8,943 nt of DNA from an uncultured Clostridia bacterium (GCA_946623485.1 CAMORF010000074.1:1-8943); one strand, 5' to 3'; shown: positions 1 to 6,444, counted from the first letter of the stretch. Notes: generated from the sequence alone by a model not told the origin. Translations and numbers: made by a program.

Positions 1-223
1 GGTGATGGCGGCCAGGGTGAGGAAAGAAACAGGGAAGTGGAATGAGAACCATGTAACCGGAAGAGACAGGCAAGTGGAATGAGAACCATGTAACCGGAAG
101 AAACAGGGAAGTGGAATGAGAACCATGTAACCGGAAGAGACAGGCAAGTGGAATGTGAACCATGTAGTCGGAAAGAACAGGGCAAGTGGAATTCAGAAGC
201 CATGCTGCCGGAATGGATGAGAA
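1..223. repeat. 37-bp tandem repeat array upstream of the first gene
   Basis: Contiguous direct repeats start with GTGGAATGAGAACCATGTAA at 37, 74, 111 and 148, so the period is 37 bp. A degenerate fifth copy starts at 186, after a 38-bp step. The unit ends alternate between AGAGACAGGCAA and AGAAACAGGGAA, which gives a 74-bp higher-order period. A partial unit end is visible at about 19-36. Most copies contain ATGAGAACCATGTAA, a five-codon mini-reading frame, and the start-stop pair ATGTAA. The first 18 bases of the window have no assignable role. There are no spacers between units, so this is not a CRISPR array. Confidence 0.93.
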
Positions 224-247
224 GATATCGTCCGGAGGGAATGGGAC

Positions 248-254
248 GGAAGGA
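248..254 (+). promoter_or_regulatory. Ribosome binding site that decides the start of the first gene
   Basis: GGAAGGA lies 6 nt upstream of ATG 261. The competing in-frame starts are weaker. GTG 186 has only AGGG three bases upstream. ATG 213 has no purine-rich site. ATG 255 abuts the GGAAGGA with no spacing. This favours 261 and leaves the repeat array wholly in the leader. Confidence 0.55.
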
Positions 255-260
255 ATGGAT

Positions 261-1157
261 ATGAAGGAAGAGGATCAGTCCCTGTCGGCGCTGCTGGAGC
301 AGGACAGGGAGATGGTGATGGCACAGCTGAAGTCTGACAGATCCCGGGAGGCGGCCCTCAGGGTGCTCGAAAAGGAAGCGGACAGGATGATGTACCGTGC
401 GTCCTTACTGACGGACGGGAAGGAAGATGCCGCACCGATGCTGCAGGTGCTGAGGAACATGCTGCCGTTGGTGGAATCGGTCTCTGAGGCTGAGGTCTGG
501 GAGAAGGAGGGCGGCCGGCAGGAGACGGCGGTGCGCCGTGTGAGCGGACCTGCAATTGCATGCATGATCGCCGGAGCGGTCTGTGCGATTGCTGCCATGA
601 TTGCTCCCTCCGCCTTCGGCGGGATTCCGATGCCGGGAACGGTGCTGCTTGGGGCAGCCGGCTGCGTCCTGCTGCTTCTTGGAGGATTCCTGGCAGGAAG
701 AGGGCAAGGGATAAAGAATGGTGGAAGCCGGAAAGGAGCGGATGTGCAGATGCATCAGGAGTTTCTGGTGGATCCGCCGCAGATCTGGCATACGCTGCAG
801 GGAACGGTTTTGGGAATGGATCATAGCCTGGAGCAAAGGAAAGTGGCGTCATCCCTGGCGCAGGACGCCGGGATGGGTACAGAACAGATGCAGAAGACTG
901 ACCTGCAGTTTTTTGCGGAGCTTTTGGAAAATGCCTATGCCCGGAGGCGTCAGTCTCCCGGAGATGACGTACTGGAAGAGCAGGTGGAAAATATCCGGTA
1001 TTATCTGCATGCCAAAGGAATTGAGACAGAGGAATATTCAGGGCAGAGCGCAGTCTGGTTCGAACTATTGCCTGCGGATATGGAGGCGGTCACGATCCGG
1101 CCCGCCCTGATCCAGAATGGGATTCTGGTCATGAAGGGACTGGCTGCGGGGCATTGA
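261..1157 (+). CDS. Two-helix membrane protein, possible GrpE-like partner of the adjacent Hsp70-like ATPase
   Basis: I do not recognise this 298-residue protein as a named family. From Met 261, residues 1-95 are charged and predicted helical (LLEQDREMVMAQLKSDRSRE and onward). Residues about 97-115 and 124-145 are hydrophobic and glycine/alanine rich, probably two membrane helices joined by a short PSAFGGIPMPG turn. Residues about 160-298 form a soluble domain. Its end (YYLHAKGIETEEYSGQSAVW, then ADMEAVTIRPALIQNGILVM) loosely recalls the GrpE beta-domain, where a helix leads to 'GV..i...G..F', a conserved acidic/hydrophobic stretch and a final strand with 'RPA'. That resemblance and the Hsp70-like gene directly downstream suggest a membrane-bound nucleotide-exchange factor, but this is inference. 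The reading frame also stays open upstream to GTG 186; the start at 261 rests on its ribosome site. The last 14 codons lie in an 85-bp unit that is repeated downstream. Confidence 0.6.
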   Translation: MKEEDQSLSALLEQDREMVMAQLKSDRSREAALRVLEKEADRMMYRASLLTDGKEDAAPMLQVLRNMLPLVESVSEAEVWEKEGGRQETAVRRVSGPAIACMIAGAVCAIAAMIAPSAFGGIPMPGTVLLGAAGCVLLLLGGFLAGRGQGIKNGGSRKGADVQMHQEFLVDPPQIWHTLQGTVLGMDHSLEQRKVASSLAQDAGMGTEQMQKTDLQFFAELLENAYARRRQSPGDDVLEEQVENIRYYLHAKGIETEEYSGQSAVWFELLPADMEAVTIRPALIQNGILVMKGLAAGH

Positions 1158-1177
1158 GGCGGATGCGCTCCGCCCTC
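1156..1177 (+). other. Hairpin in the first 85-bp copy
   Basis: GAGGCGGA and TCCGCC(C)TC pair around the loop TGCGC, giving an eight-pair stem with one bulged C. It begins inside the TGA stop codon. No T-run follows (next bases GCTTTGCCCGG), so it does not look like an intrinsic terminator. It could act in RNA stability or in coupling to the next gene. Confidence 0.6.
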
Positions 1178-1240
1178 GCTTTGCCCGGATCAGGAATGGT
1201 AATGGGATTCTGGTCATGAAGGGACTGGCTGCGGGGCATT

Positions 1241-1262
1241 GAGGCGGATGCGCTCCGCCCTC
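1241..1262 (+). other. Second copy of the same hairpin
   Basis: This is an identical copy of the 1156-1177 hairpin, 85 bp downstream, so the transcript between the first two genes carries two equal stem-loops in tandem. The third repeat copy lacks it. Confidence 0.6.
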
Positions 1263-1325
1263 GCTTTGCCCGGATCAGGAATGGTAATGGGATTCTGATT
1301 ATGAAGGATGTAGTGGCCGGACATT

Positions 1326-1330
1326 GAGGG
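1326..1330 (+). promoter_or_regulatory. Ribosome binding site for the Hsp70-like gene
   Basis: GAGGG directly abuts ATG 1331 but lies 6 nt before ATG 1337. The second ATG is therefore the better start, giving MERYFGFDLGD, which also fits the usual short N-terminus before the phosphate-1 motif of Hsp70 proteins. Confidence 0.6.
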
Positions 1331-1336
1331 ATGTAT

Positions 1337-3244
1337 ATGGAACGATATTTCGGGTTTGACCTTGGCGACGCGGAGAGTGCAGTCGCGCGGAAGCTGAAAG
1401 ATACCGGGCGGGAGGAGCCGGCAGTTGTGCCGGTATGCGATGCCCAAAGCTTTATCACAGCCTATGCACGCCTGGCGGACGGGAGACTGCTGCTTGGGGA
1501 GAGTGCATGTTACGCGGCGGATGCCGTTACCCGGAAGGTCCGGTTCAAAAGCCGTTTTCTGACAGACCCGGAGAGTGTGAAGGACATCCGGACATTTGCG
1601 GCCGGTGTGCTTTCGGATCTGATCGGGAGCGGGAACCTGGTTCAGGGAGAGGATTGTTGTGTGTATATCGGCTGCCCTGCCGGATGGAAGATGCCTGATC
1701 GGGAGCGTTACCGGAAGATCTTTGAAGAAGCAGGGTATCCGCCGGTCAGGATCGTGTCGGAATCCCGGGCGGCCTTGATCAGTGCCTGCATGTCCCGACA
1801 CCTTCAGGTAGGATATGATATTCTTTCCAAGAGCGTCCTGGTGGTGGATGTGGGCTCCTCCACGACGGATTTTGCGTTCATTGAATCCGGACGGGAAGTT
1901 GAACTGCACACTGCAGGCGAGGTAATGCTGGGCGGCGGAATAACGGACGCGATGCTGCTGCGGGAATGTGTCGAGGCCAGCCCGGACAGAAATGCGGTCC
2001 GCAGGATTCTGGCAGAGAGTGAAGCATGGCGCAACTATTGTGAGTTCGCGGCGCGCCGGCTGAAAGAAAAGTATTATTCCGACGAGGACTACTGGGCTAC
2101 CCGCTCCTGCACGAAAAGCATCGAGATCCTGCATTCCGGAAGCCATGTGCTGACGCTCAGGATGGATCGGGATATGGCGAAAAAGCTCATGGAATCTCCG
2201 TCCCCGGAGCTGGGCGGGCGGTCGTTCCGGCAAGCTTTCTGTGACAGCCTGCGCGAGGTCCGGGAGAAGATCGGGGAACCTGAGCTGATCTTTCTGACAG
2301 GCGGAGTCTCCAAGCTGCCTGCGATCAAAACCTGGTGCCAGGAGACGTTTGAGAAAACGGTCGTGATTACGACCACCCAGCCGGAATTCTCCGTGGCGCG
2401 CGGGCTCGCGCACAGCGGAAGGATCGATGAGGATATCAGGGAGTTCCGCGCGGAAGTGGACGCGCTGATTGAGACAAGCACGGTTGAACGGATCGTTTCT
2501 TCCCATATGGAGCAGCTCTACCGGAACGTGGTGGATACCCTGACGGAGCCGATCCTGGACACAGCGGCGATGAATGTATTTGACCGTTGGAGAAGCGGCG
2601 AGATCAGCAGGCTGTCTGAAATTGACGTGGAACTGACGCGTGAGATTGAGCATTACCTGAAAAGCGATGAGGCGCAGAAGCTTCTCGGGTCGGTGGTCTC
2701 GTCGTGGCTGAAGCCGGCGGCTTATGAGCTGGAGGAGTATACGATGCCGATCTGTGTGCGGCACAATGTCCCGTACCGCGCGTTGAACCTGACCAGCTAT
2801 CTGTCTCTGTCGGACATTGATATCCGGATCGACACCAAGGATATATTTGCCGTTGACCAGATTACATGGCTGATCAATACGATTATCACAATCCTGGTGA
2901 GCCTTCTGTGCGGCGGAAGCGGCGTGGCTCTCATTGCCGGAGGTGTGAAGGGAATCCTTGCAGGCGCAATCCTGTCCCTGGGTGTTTTGCTGATCGGGCA
3001 GGAGCACCTGGAAAATCGTATGATGAGTCTGAACATCCCCAAGCCCCTGCGGAAACTGATTACGAGAAATGCATTTGCGAACCGGATCCGCAGGGTTTCG
3101 TCGGAGGTGAAAGCCAGGTTTTTCGCGAGCCTGGAGCAGGAGAAAAATGAGGAGATTACCTCCCGCCTTGCGTCTGAGATTTCGGCCCAGATTGAGGAAT
3201 GCCTGAAGAAGATGGCGCAGGTCGTAGAGATCCCGCTGGGATAA
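1337..3244 (+). CDS. Membrane-anchored Hsp70-like (actin-fold) ATPase
   Basis: The product has 635 residues. Residues 1 to about 363 are an Hsp70/DnaK-type ATPase domain. The phosphate-1 motif is FGFDLGDAES (Asp8). Connect-1 is ESRAALISAC (142-151), phosphate-2 is VVDVGSSTTDFAF (169-181) and the adenosine motif is FLTGGVSKLPAI (319-330). The Thr pair that follows DLG in DnaK is Asp-Ala here, so nucleotide handling may differ. A charged helical region (about 363-458) follows, then a short beta-like stretch. Two hydrophobic segments (about 509-525 and 529-554) come next, the second with glycine-zipper spacing, and then a basic amphipathic tail and a final helix. No DnaK substrate-binding domain is visible, so this is not a general chaperone. 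It is probably a membrane-attached ATPase working with the preceding two-helix protein. The gene is likely co-transcribed with it, but they are separated by the 85-bp repeats. Its substrate is unknown. Confidence 0.85.
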   Translation: MERYFGFDLGDAESAVARKLKDTGREEPAVVPVCDAQSFITAYARLADGRLLLGESACYAADAVTRKVRFKSRFLTDPESVKDIRTFAAGVLSDLIGSGNLVQGEDCCVYIGCPAGWKMPDRERYRKIFEEAGYPPVRIVSESRAALISACMSRHLQVGYDILSKSVLVVDVGSSTTDFAFIESGREVELHTAGEVMLGGGITDAMLLRECVEASPDRNAVRRILAESEAWRNYCEFAARRLKEKYYSDEDYWATRSCTKSIEILHSGSHVLTLRMDRDMAKKLMESPSPELGGRSFRQAFCDSLREVREKIGEPELIFLTGGVSKLPAIKTWCQETFEKTVVITTTQPEFSVARGLAHSGRIDEDIREFRAEVDALIETSTVERIVSSHMEQLYRNVVDTLTEPILDTAAMNVFDRWRSGEISRLSEIDVELTREIEHYLKSDEAQKLLGSVVSSWLKPAAYELEEYTMPICVRHNVPYRALNLTSYLSLSDIDIRIDTKDIFAVDQITWLINTIITILVSLLCGGSGVALIAGGVKGILAGAILSLGVLLIGQEHLENRMMSLNIPKPLRKLITRNAFANRIRRVSSEVKARFFASLEQEKNEEITSRLASEISAQIEECLKKMAQVVEIPLG

Positions 3245-3262
3245 AGAATTGTCGTAGAATTT

Positions 3263-3325
3263 TTGCGCAGATTGCGCAGATTACGCAGATCGTCCAGATT
3301 GCGCAGATTACGCATATGACTCAGA
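3263..3325. repeat. 9-bp tandem repeat array after the Hsp70-like gene
   Basis: Seven contiguous 9-mers are seen: TTGCGCAGA, TTGCGCAGA, TTACGCAGA, TCGTCCAGA, TTGCGCAGA, TTACGCATA, TGACTCAGA. The array starts 19 nt after the TAA stop and becomes less regular toward its 3' end. Confidence 0.9.
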
Positions 3326-3374
3326 CTGTGCACGATGTGTGATCTGAATGAAAAGATGCGCATGAGATATTTGT

Positions 3375-3467
3375 TTTCGGGACAGATCCAGGCTATGTAA
3401 CCGAGCCCTGGCCTGTGGAATCGGAGAAATAGACAAGCAAGATCATAAATGATTTCGGAACAGATCC
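3375..3467. repeat. Pair of 15-bp direct repeats before the protease gene
   Basis: TTTCGGGACAGATCC at 3375-3389 recurs with one change as TTTCGGAACAGATCC at 3453-3467, 78 bp apart. Between them, CCAGGCT and AGC(C)CTGG can form a small hairpin (about 3388-3412). The two copies could be remains of an older duplication or a pair of regulator sites. I see no convincing promoter here. Confidence 0.6.
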
Positions 3468-3492
3468 TAAGAACGGGAACCAGGGGGAACAA

Positions 3493-4896
3493 ATGAGAAG
3501 GAAGCGAAGCCGGCAGGCCGGGAAGGTTGTGCTGACCATATTGTTTGCGGTGATTTTTCTGAGTCTTGTGTCCGCGCCGGAATCCTATGTTATGATTGCC
3601 GAAGGAGAGGAGCAGCAGGCATCCGGTGTGACGGCAGCAGACTCTCCGCAGGGGCTTCCGATGCTGGGATCCGAGGAGCCTTCAGACGTACTTCCTGTGC
3701 GCTTCAGTCTGGCAGAGGAGGGGAAGAAACCGAAGGTGCGGAGCCAGGGAGACACCGGAACCTGCTGGGCGATCTCTGCGGTATCGGCGATTGAATCGGA
3801 TCTTCTGCCGGAGCGGGAGATGGTTCTGTCTCCGGACCATATGTCGCTGCAGAATGGCTTTCGGATTACGCAGGAGGACGGCGGCGATTATTACATGATT
3901 ATGTCCTATCTGTCAGACTGGAAGGGGCCGGTTCTGGAGGAGGATGATCCCTACGGGGACGGACAGTCGCCGGAAGGCCTGGACGCCGCGGTGCACGTGC
4001 AGGAGATCCGCCTCCTGCGTGACCTTTCCAGGGAAAAGATCAAAGAGATGATTCTGGAATACGGCGCTGTCCAGTCTTCCCTTTGCCTGAACAGGAAACG
4101 GACGGATTCGGAGGACTATCATTACTATAATGCGCTCACAAATGCTTATTTTGACCCGCTGACGGAAGAACTGGATCATGATATCCTGATTCTTGGATGG
4201 GATGATACATTTTCCCGTGAAAACTTCCGCATCATGCCGCCCGGGGACGGAGCCTGGATCTGCCAGAACACCTGGGGAGAATCCTTTGGGGAGGACGGCC
4301 TCTTCTATGTATCCTACGAAGACCGGAACTTGTTCCGGAAGGGAGGCCTGGCTTTTGCAAGGATTGAGGGAACGGACAATTATGCCCGTGTCTATGAAAA
4401 TGATTCCCTCGGATGGCAGGGCAGGCAGGGCTGTGAACAGCAGGAATGCTGGTTCGCGGGCGCATTTACCGCCCGGGAAGACGAAGAACTGGCGGCGGTG
4501 GGACTGTACAGCACCGGCCCGGGAACAACTTGCAGCGTGTATGTAATCCCGCAGTTTGACGGGGAGAAGGATTTGGGAATGAAACTGGGCGCGGCCACGG
4601 AAGAGCCTCTGCAAGTGATTACGGCCGCAAAGGCACAGATGGACACTGCCGGATATTTCACGATAGATTTGGAACAGCCGGTACGCCTTGAAAAGGGGAA
4701 GGATTTTGCCGTTGCGGTCCGGATCGAAACCCCGGGCGAAATCAGGCCGGTTGCGGTAGAGATGGTGAAAGACCGCTATACGCAGGATGTGACGCTGGAA
4801 GGCAGACGAACCTGGATCAGTAAGGATGGAAAGTCCTGGGAAAATACGCAGATGAAGTACATGACGAATGTCTGTCTCAAGGCATATACACGTTAG
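3493..4896 (+). CDS. Exported papain-like (C1 family) cysteine protease with a C-terminal lectin-like domain
   Basis: The product has 467 residues. A basic N-terminus (MRRKRSRQAGK) and hydrophobic core (VVLTILFAVIFLSLVSA) form a signal peptide or membrane anchor, so it acts outside the cell or on its surface. After a linker of about 35 residues comes the protease domain, with papain-type landmarks in order. Gln85 is in RSQGDTGTCWA and the nucleophile is Cys91. His229 is in LDHDILILGWDD, and Asn259 is in WICQNTWGESFGEDGLFYVSY. The region from about 290 to 467 is predicted beta-rich and matches the place of the 'lectin-like' domain found after such proteases in Clostridia and methanogens; that assignment is from memory of the architecture. 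No propeptide-type inhibitory domain is obvious. The ribosome site AGGGGG lies five bases before the ATG. No LPXTG or other wall anchor is visible. Confidence 0.88.
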   Translation: MRRKRSRQAGKVVLTILFAVIFLSLVSAPESYVMIAEGEEQQASGVTAADSPQGLPMLGSEEPSDVLPVRFSLAEEGKKPKVRSQGDTGTCWAISAVSAIESDLLPEREMVLSPDHMSLQNGFRITQEDGGDYYMIMSYLSDWKGPVLEEDDPYGDGQSPEGLDAAVHVQEIRLLRDLSREKIKEMILEYGAVQSSLCLNRKRTDSEDYHYYNALTNAYFDPLTEELDHDILILGWDDTFSRENFRIMPPGDGAWICQNTWGESFGEDGLFYVSYEDRNLFRKGGLAFARIEGTDNYARVYENDSLGWQGRQGCEQQECWFAGAFTAREDEELAAVGLYSTGPGTTCSVYVIPQFDGEKDLGMKLGAATEEPLQVITAAKAQMDTAGYFTIDLEQPVRLEKGKDFAVAVRIETPGEIRPVAVEMVKDRYTQDVTLEGRRTWISKDGKSWENTQMKYMTNVCLKAYTR

Positions 4897-5040
4897 ATGG
4901 AATATACACGATAGGCAATATACATGATTGATGTAAATGACAGATGACAGCATATATGATAAATGACAGCATATATGATAAATGACAGCATATATGGTAA
5001 ACGACAGCATATATGATAAATGACAGCATATATGACAGAT
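4881..5040. repeat. Degenerate 16-18-bp repeats followed by five 19-bp repeats, overlapping the protease stop codon
   Basis: The 19-bp unit GACAGCATATATGATAAAT starts at 4946, 4965, 4984, 5003 and 5022; the last copy is altered at its end. Just upstream are related, looser units: GGCATATACACGTTAGAT (4881), GGAATATACACGATAG (4899) and GCAATATACATGATTGAT (4915). The first of these covers the final codons and the TAG stop of the protease gene. Each unit holds the palindrome CATATATG or a near version. This and the two features downstream fill the 313-bp gap before rdgB. Confidence 0.93.
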
Positions 5041-5088
5041 GCCGGATGGTGAAACAGAGAATGTCTTGCAGGGAAATCGGGTAAACCG

Positions 5089-5174
5089 TTCTTACACGAA
5101 AACATGGGATGATTATAATTCTTGCACGAAAACATGGGATGATAATCATGGGACGATAATCATGCAGGACGATT
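5089..5174. repeat. 30-bp and 14-bp direct repeats upstream of rdgB
   Basis: TTCTTACACGAAAACATGGG at 5089 recurs as TTCTTGCACGAAAACATGGG at 5119, a 30-bp period. The end of the second copy is further repeated in 14-bp steps as CATGGGATGATAAT (5133), CATGGGACGATAAT (5147) and CATGCAGGACGATT (5161). The repeats overlap the rdgB promoter. Confidence 0.88.
5091..5119 (+). promoter_or_regulatory. Sigma-A-type promoter for the rdgB-phosphoesterase pair
   Basis: The -35 element CTTACA (5091-5096, four of six consensus bases) and the perfect -10 element TATAAT (5114-5119) are separated by 17 bp. Transcription would begin near 5126, about 85 nt before the rdgB start. The second 30-bp repeat copy keeps a -35-like CTTGCA but its -10-like GATAAT is at the wrong distance, so only one promoter looks functional. 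Confidence 0.65.
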
Positions 5175-5209
5175 ACAGAAAAGCTGTGCGGGGATGACAG
5201 GAGAAGAAG

Positions 5210-5890
5210 ATGGGAAGACAGATGATCGCTGCAACCGGGAATCCGGAAAAGATGGTGGAGATACGGCAGATTCTGGCAGGCTCCGGCATCGAGCTGATGA
5301 CAATGAAGGAAGCGGGGCTTGACCTGGATATCATTGAAGACGGCAATACTTTTGAGGAAAATGCATTGATCAAAGCGAGAGCGGTTGCGCGCGCATCGGG
5401 AAAGATGGCAATCGCCGATGACTCAGGTCTTGTGGTGGACGCGATGGGCGGAGAGCCCGGAATCCATTCCGCCCGCTGGATGGGACATGACACCTCCTAT
5501 GAGGTGAAGAACCGGGAGATCATCCGCCTGGTAGACGAATTCTGCGCCGACAGGGACGAAGACGCGGAAGGAGAACCTGGAAAAGAGCCGGGCAAAGAAC
5601 CTGGCAAGGAAACAGGCAAGGAACCGGGACCATTGCGCGCTGCGCGTTTCGTCTGCGCGGTGGCCGTTGTCTGGCCGGATGGAAGAGAGCGCACGGCAAC
5701 CGGCGTCCTGGAAGGAAGAATCAACACGAAGGCGTGCGGCGAGAATGGGTTCGGCTATGATCCGATCTTCTATCTTCCGGAATACGGGATGACCTCAGGC
5801 CAGATTCCACGCGAGGAGAAAAACCGTATCAGCCACAGAGGGCAGGCATTTCGCAAGATACGAGAGATCCTCGAGGAGGAGGACGGATGA
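5210..5890 (+). CDS. rdgB: XTP/dITP diphosphatase (RdgB/HAM1 family, non-canonical purine NTP pyrophosphatase)
   Basis: The enzyme hydrolyses dITP, XTP and ITP to monophosphate and pyrophosphate, keeping deaminated purines out of DNA and RNA. It is cytosolic. Family landmarks are all present. The phosphate-binding start is IAATGNPEK (Thr9, Asn11, Lys14). The acidic motif IADDSGL (68-74) carries the catalytic/metal Asp. PGIHSARW is at 83-90, GENGFGYDPIF at 177-187 and the base-binding SHRGQAF at 208-214. The protein has 226 residues, against roughly 200 for the family. The surplus is an insertion at about 117-141 made of EPGK/ETGK repeats, placed in the loop before the RAARFVCA strand. AGGAG lies six bases before the ATG. 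The stop overlaps the next start (ATGA), indicating translational coupling, as in the Bacillus subtilis ysnA-ysnB order. Confidence 0.95.
   Translation: MGRQMIAATGNPEKMVEIRQILAGSGIELMTMKEAGLDLDIIEDGNTFEENALIKARAVARASGKMAIADDSGLVVDAMGGEPGIHSARWMGHDTSYEVKNREIIRLVDEFCADRDEDAEGEPGKEPGKEPGKETGKEPGPLRAARFVCAVAVVWPDGRERTATGVLEGRINTKACGENGFGYDPIFYLPEYGMTSGQIPREEKNRISHRGQAFRKIREILEEEDG
5573..5629. repeat. 12-bp in-frame minisatellite inside rdgB
   Basis: The stretch encodes EPGK, EPGK, EPGK, ETGK, EPG. The DNA units vary at third positions (CCTGGAAAA, CCGGGCAAA, CCTGGCAAG). Since 12 is a multiple of 3, gain or loss of units keeps the frame. The insert is hydrophilic and lies in a surface loop away from the catalytic motifs. 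Confidence 0.9.
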
Positions 5891-6378
5891 AGGTGCTCGT
5901 TGTAAGTGATTCACACGGGCAGGATCTGTATGTTGCCAAAGCCCTGGATCGTGAATGGCCGATCGATGCCATGCTGCACCTGGGAGACTCCCAGGAGGAT
6001 CAGGACGAATTTGCCTGCATCCTTGCCGGAGAGGATGTCCCTCTGTACATGGTGCGGGGGAACTGTGACTATGATCCTTCCTATCCCCTGAGCCGGATTG
6101 TAGAACTCGCGGGGCACCGCATCCTGATGGTGCATGGACATCTGTGTTCTGTCAGCGCCGGCACAAAAGATCTGGTGGAAAATGCGCTTGGGAACGCCTG
6201 CGATATTGCGATCTTCGGGCATACGCACAAGCCGGTGATTGACGACAGCGAGCCGGACCTGCTGATCCTGAATCCGGGCAGCATCACATATCCAAGACAG
6301 GCCGGAAGAAAAAAGAGTTATATCGTTCTGGAGCTGGAAGAAGGAAAAAAACCGGAGGCGGAGCTGAGATATTTTTAG
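5887..6378 (+). CDS. Metallophosphoesterase of the YfcE/MJ0936 (YsnB-like) family
   Basis: The 163-residue cytosolic enzyme has the full calcineurin-type metal-binding set: SDSHG (Asp8, His10), HLGD (Asp34), RGNCD (Asn59), MVHGH (His83) and GHTH (His112, His114), then NPGSITYPR. Its length is normal for this small single-domain family, whose members hydrolyse phosphodiesters or phosphomonoesters with two divalent metals; the natural substrate is uncertain. The start codon overlaps the rdgB stop by four bases, and its ribosome site GAGGAGG lies in the end of rdgB, so the two are made together. In B. subtilis the orthologous position is ysnB. No terminator is visible after the TAG. Confidence 0.92.
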   Translation: MKVLVVSDSHGQDLYVAKALDREWPIDAMLHLGDSQEDQDEFACILAGEDVPLYMVRGNCDYDPSYPLSRIVELAGHRILMVHGHLCSVSAGTKDLVENALGNACDIAIFGHTHKPVIDDSEPDLLILNPGSITYPRQAGRKKSYIVLELEEGKKPEAELRYF

Positions 6379-6444
6379 ATCCGAAACAAATCCGGACATC
6401 CAACATGCCCATGGAACCAGCTATCAATGAGGAACCAGTCAATG

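Larger units (their letters stand above)
1116..1329. repeat. 85-bp direct duplication over the 3' end of the first gene, with a third partial copy
   Basis: Bases 1116-1200 and 1201-1285 are identical. A third, diverged and shorter copy starts at 1286 (AATGGGATTCTGATTATGAA) and runs to the TGA just before the next gene. Each copy contains codons reading NGIL(V/I)MK...AGH followed by TGA. Because 85 is not a multiple of 3, only the first copy is in frame with the gene. The sequence after the TGA in copies 1 and 2 holds a short hairpin. Confidence 0.95.

Noticed and set aside
1..45. 3' end of an upstream gene (frame open to TGA 43-45)
   Set aside because: Fewer than 15 codons are visible and a second frame is open as far, so no product or frame can be supported.
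1..223. CRISPR array suggested by 37-bp direct repeats
   Set aside because: The units are contiguous with no variable spacers, and no cas-like gene is in the window.
1158..1336. Frameshift fusing the first gene to the Hsp70-like gene
   Set aside because: Each 85-bp copy has its own TGA and the Hsp70-like gene has a proper ribosome site and start, so two separate proteins are more likely.
1214..3007. Long open frame on the minus strand opposite the Hsp70-like gene
   Set aside because: The translation is rich in Arg, His, Pro and Gln with no recognisable motif, while the plus-strand frame has clear Hsp70 motifs. It is a shadow of codon bias.
3229..3264. Intrinsic terminator after the Hsp70-like gene
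   Set aside because: The stem ATCCC/GGGAT is only five pairs, and the T-run lies some 15 bases beyond it, so the geometry is wrong.
4946..5040. Replication-origin iterons suggested by regular 19-bp AT-rich repeats
   Set aside because: There is no initiator gene nearby, no DnaA boxes were noticed, and the other gaps hold arrays of quite different sequence, so a general slippage origin is simpler.
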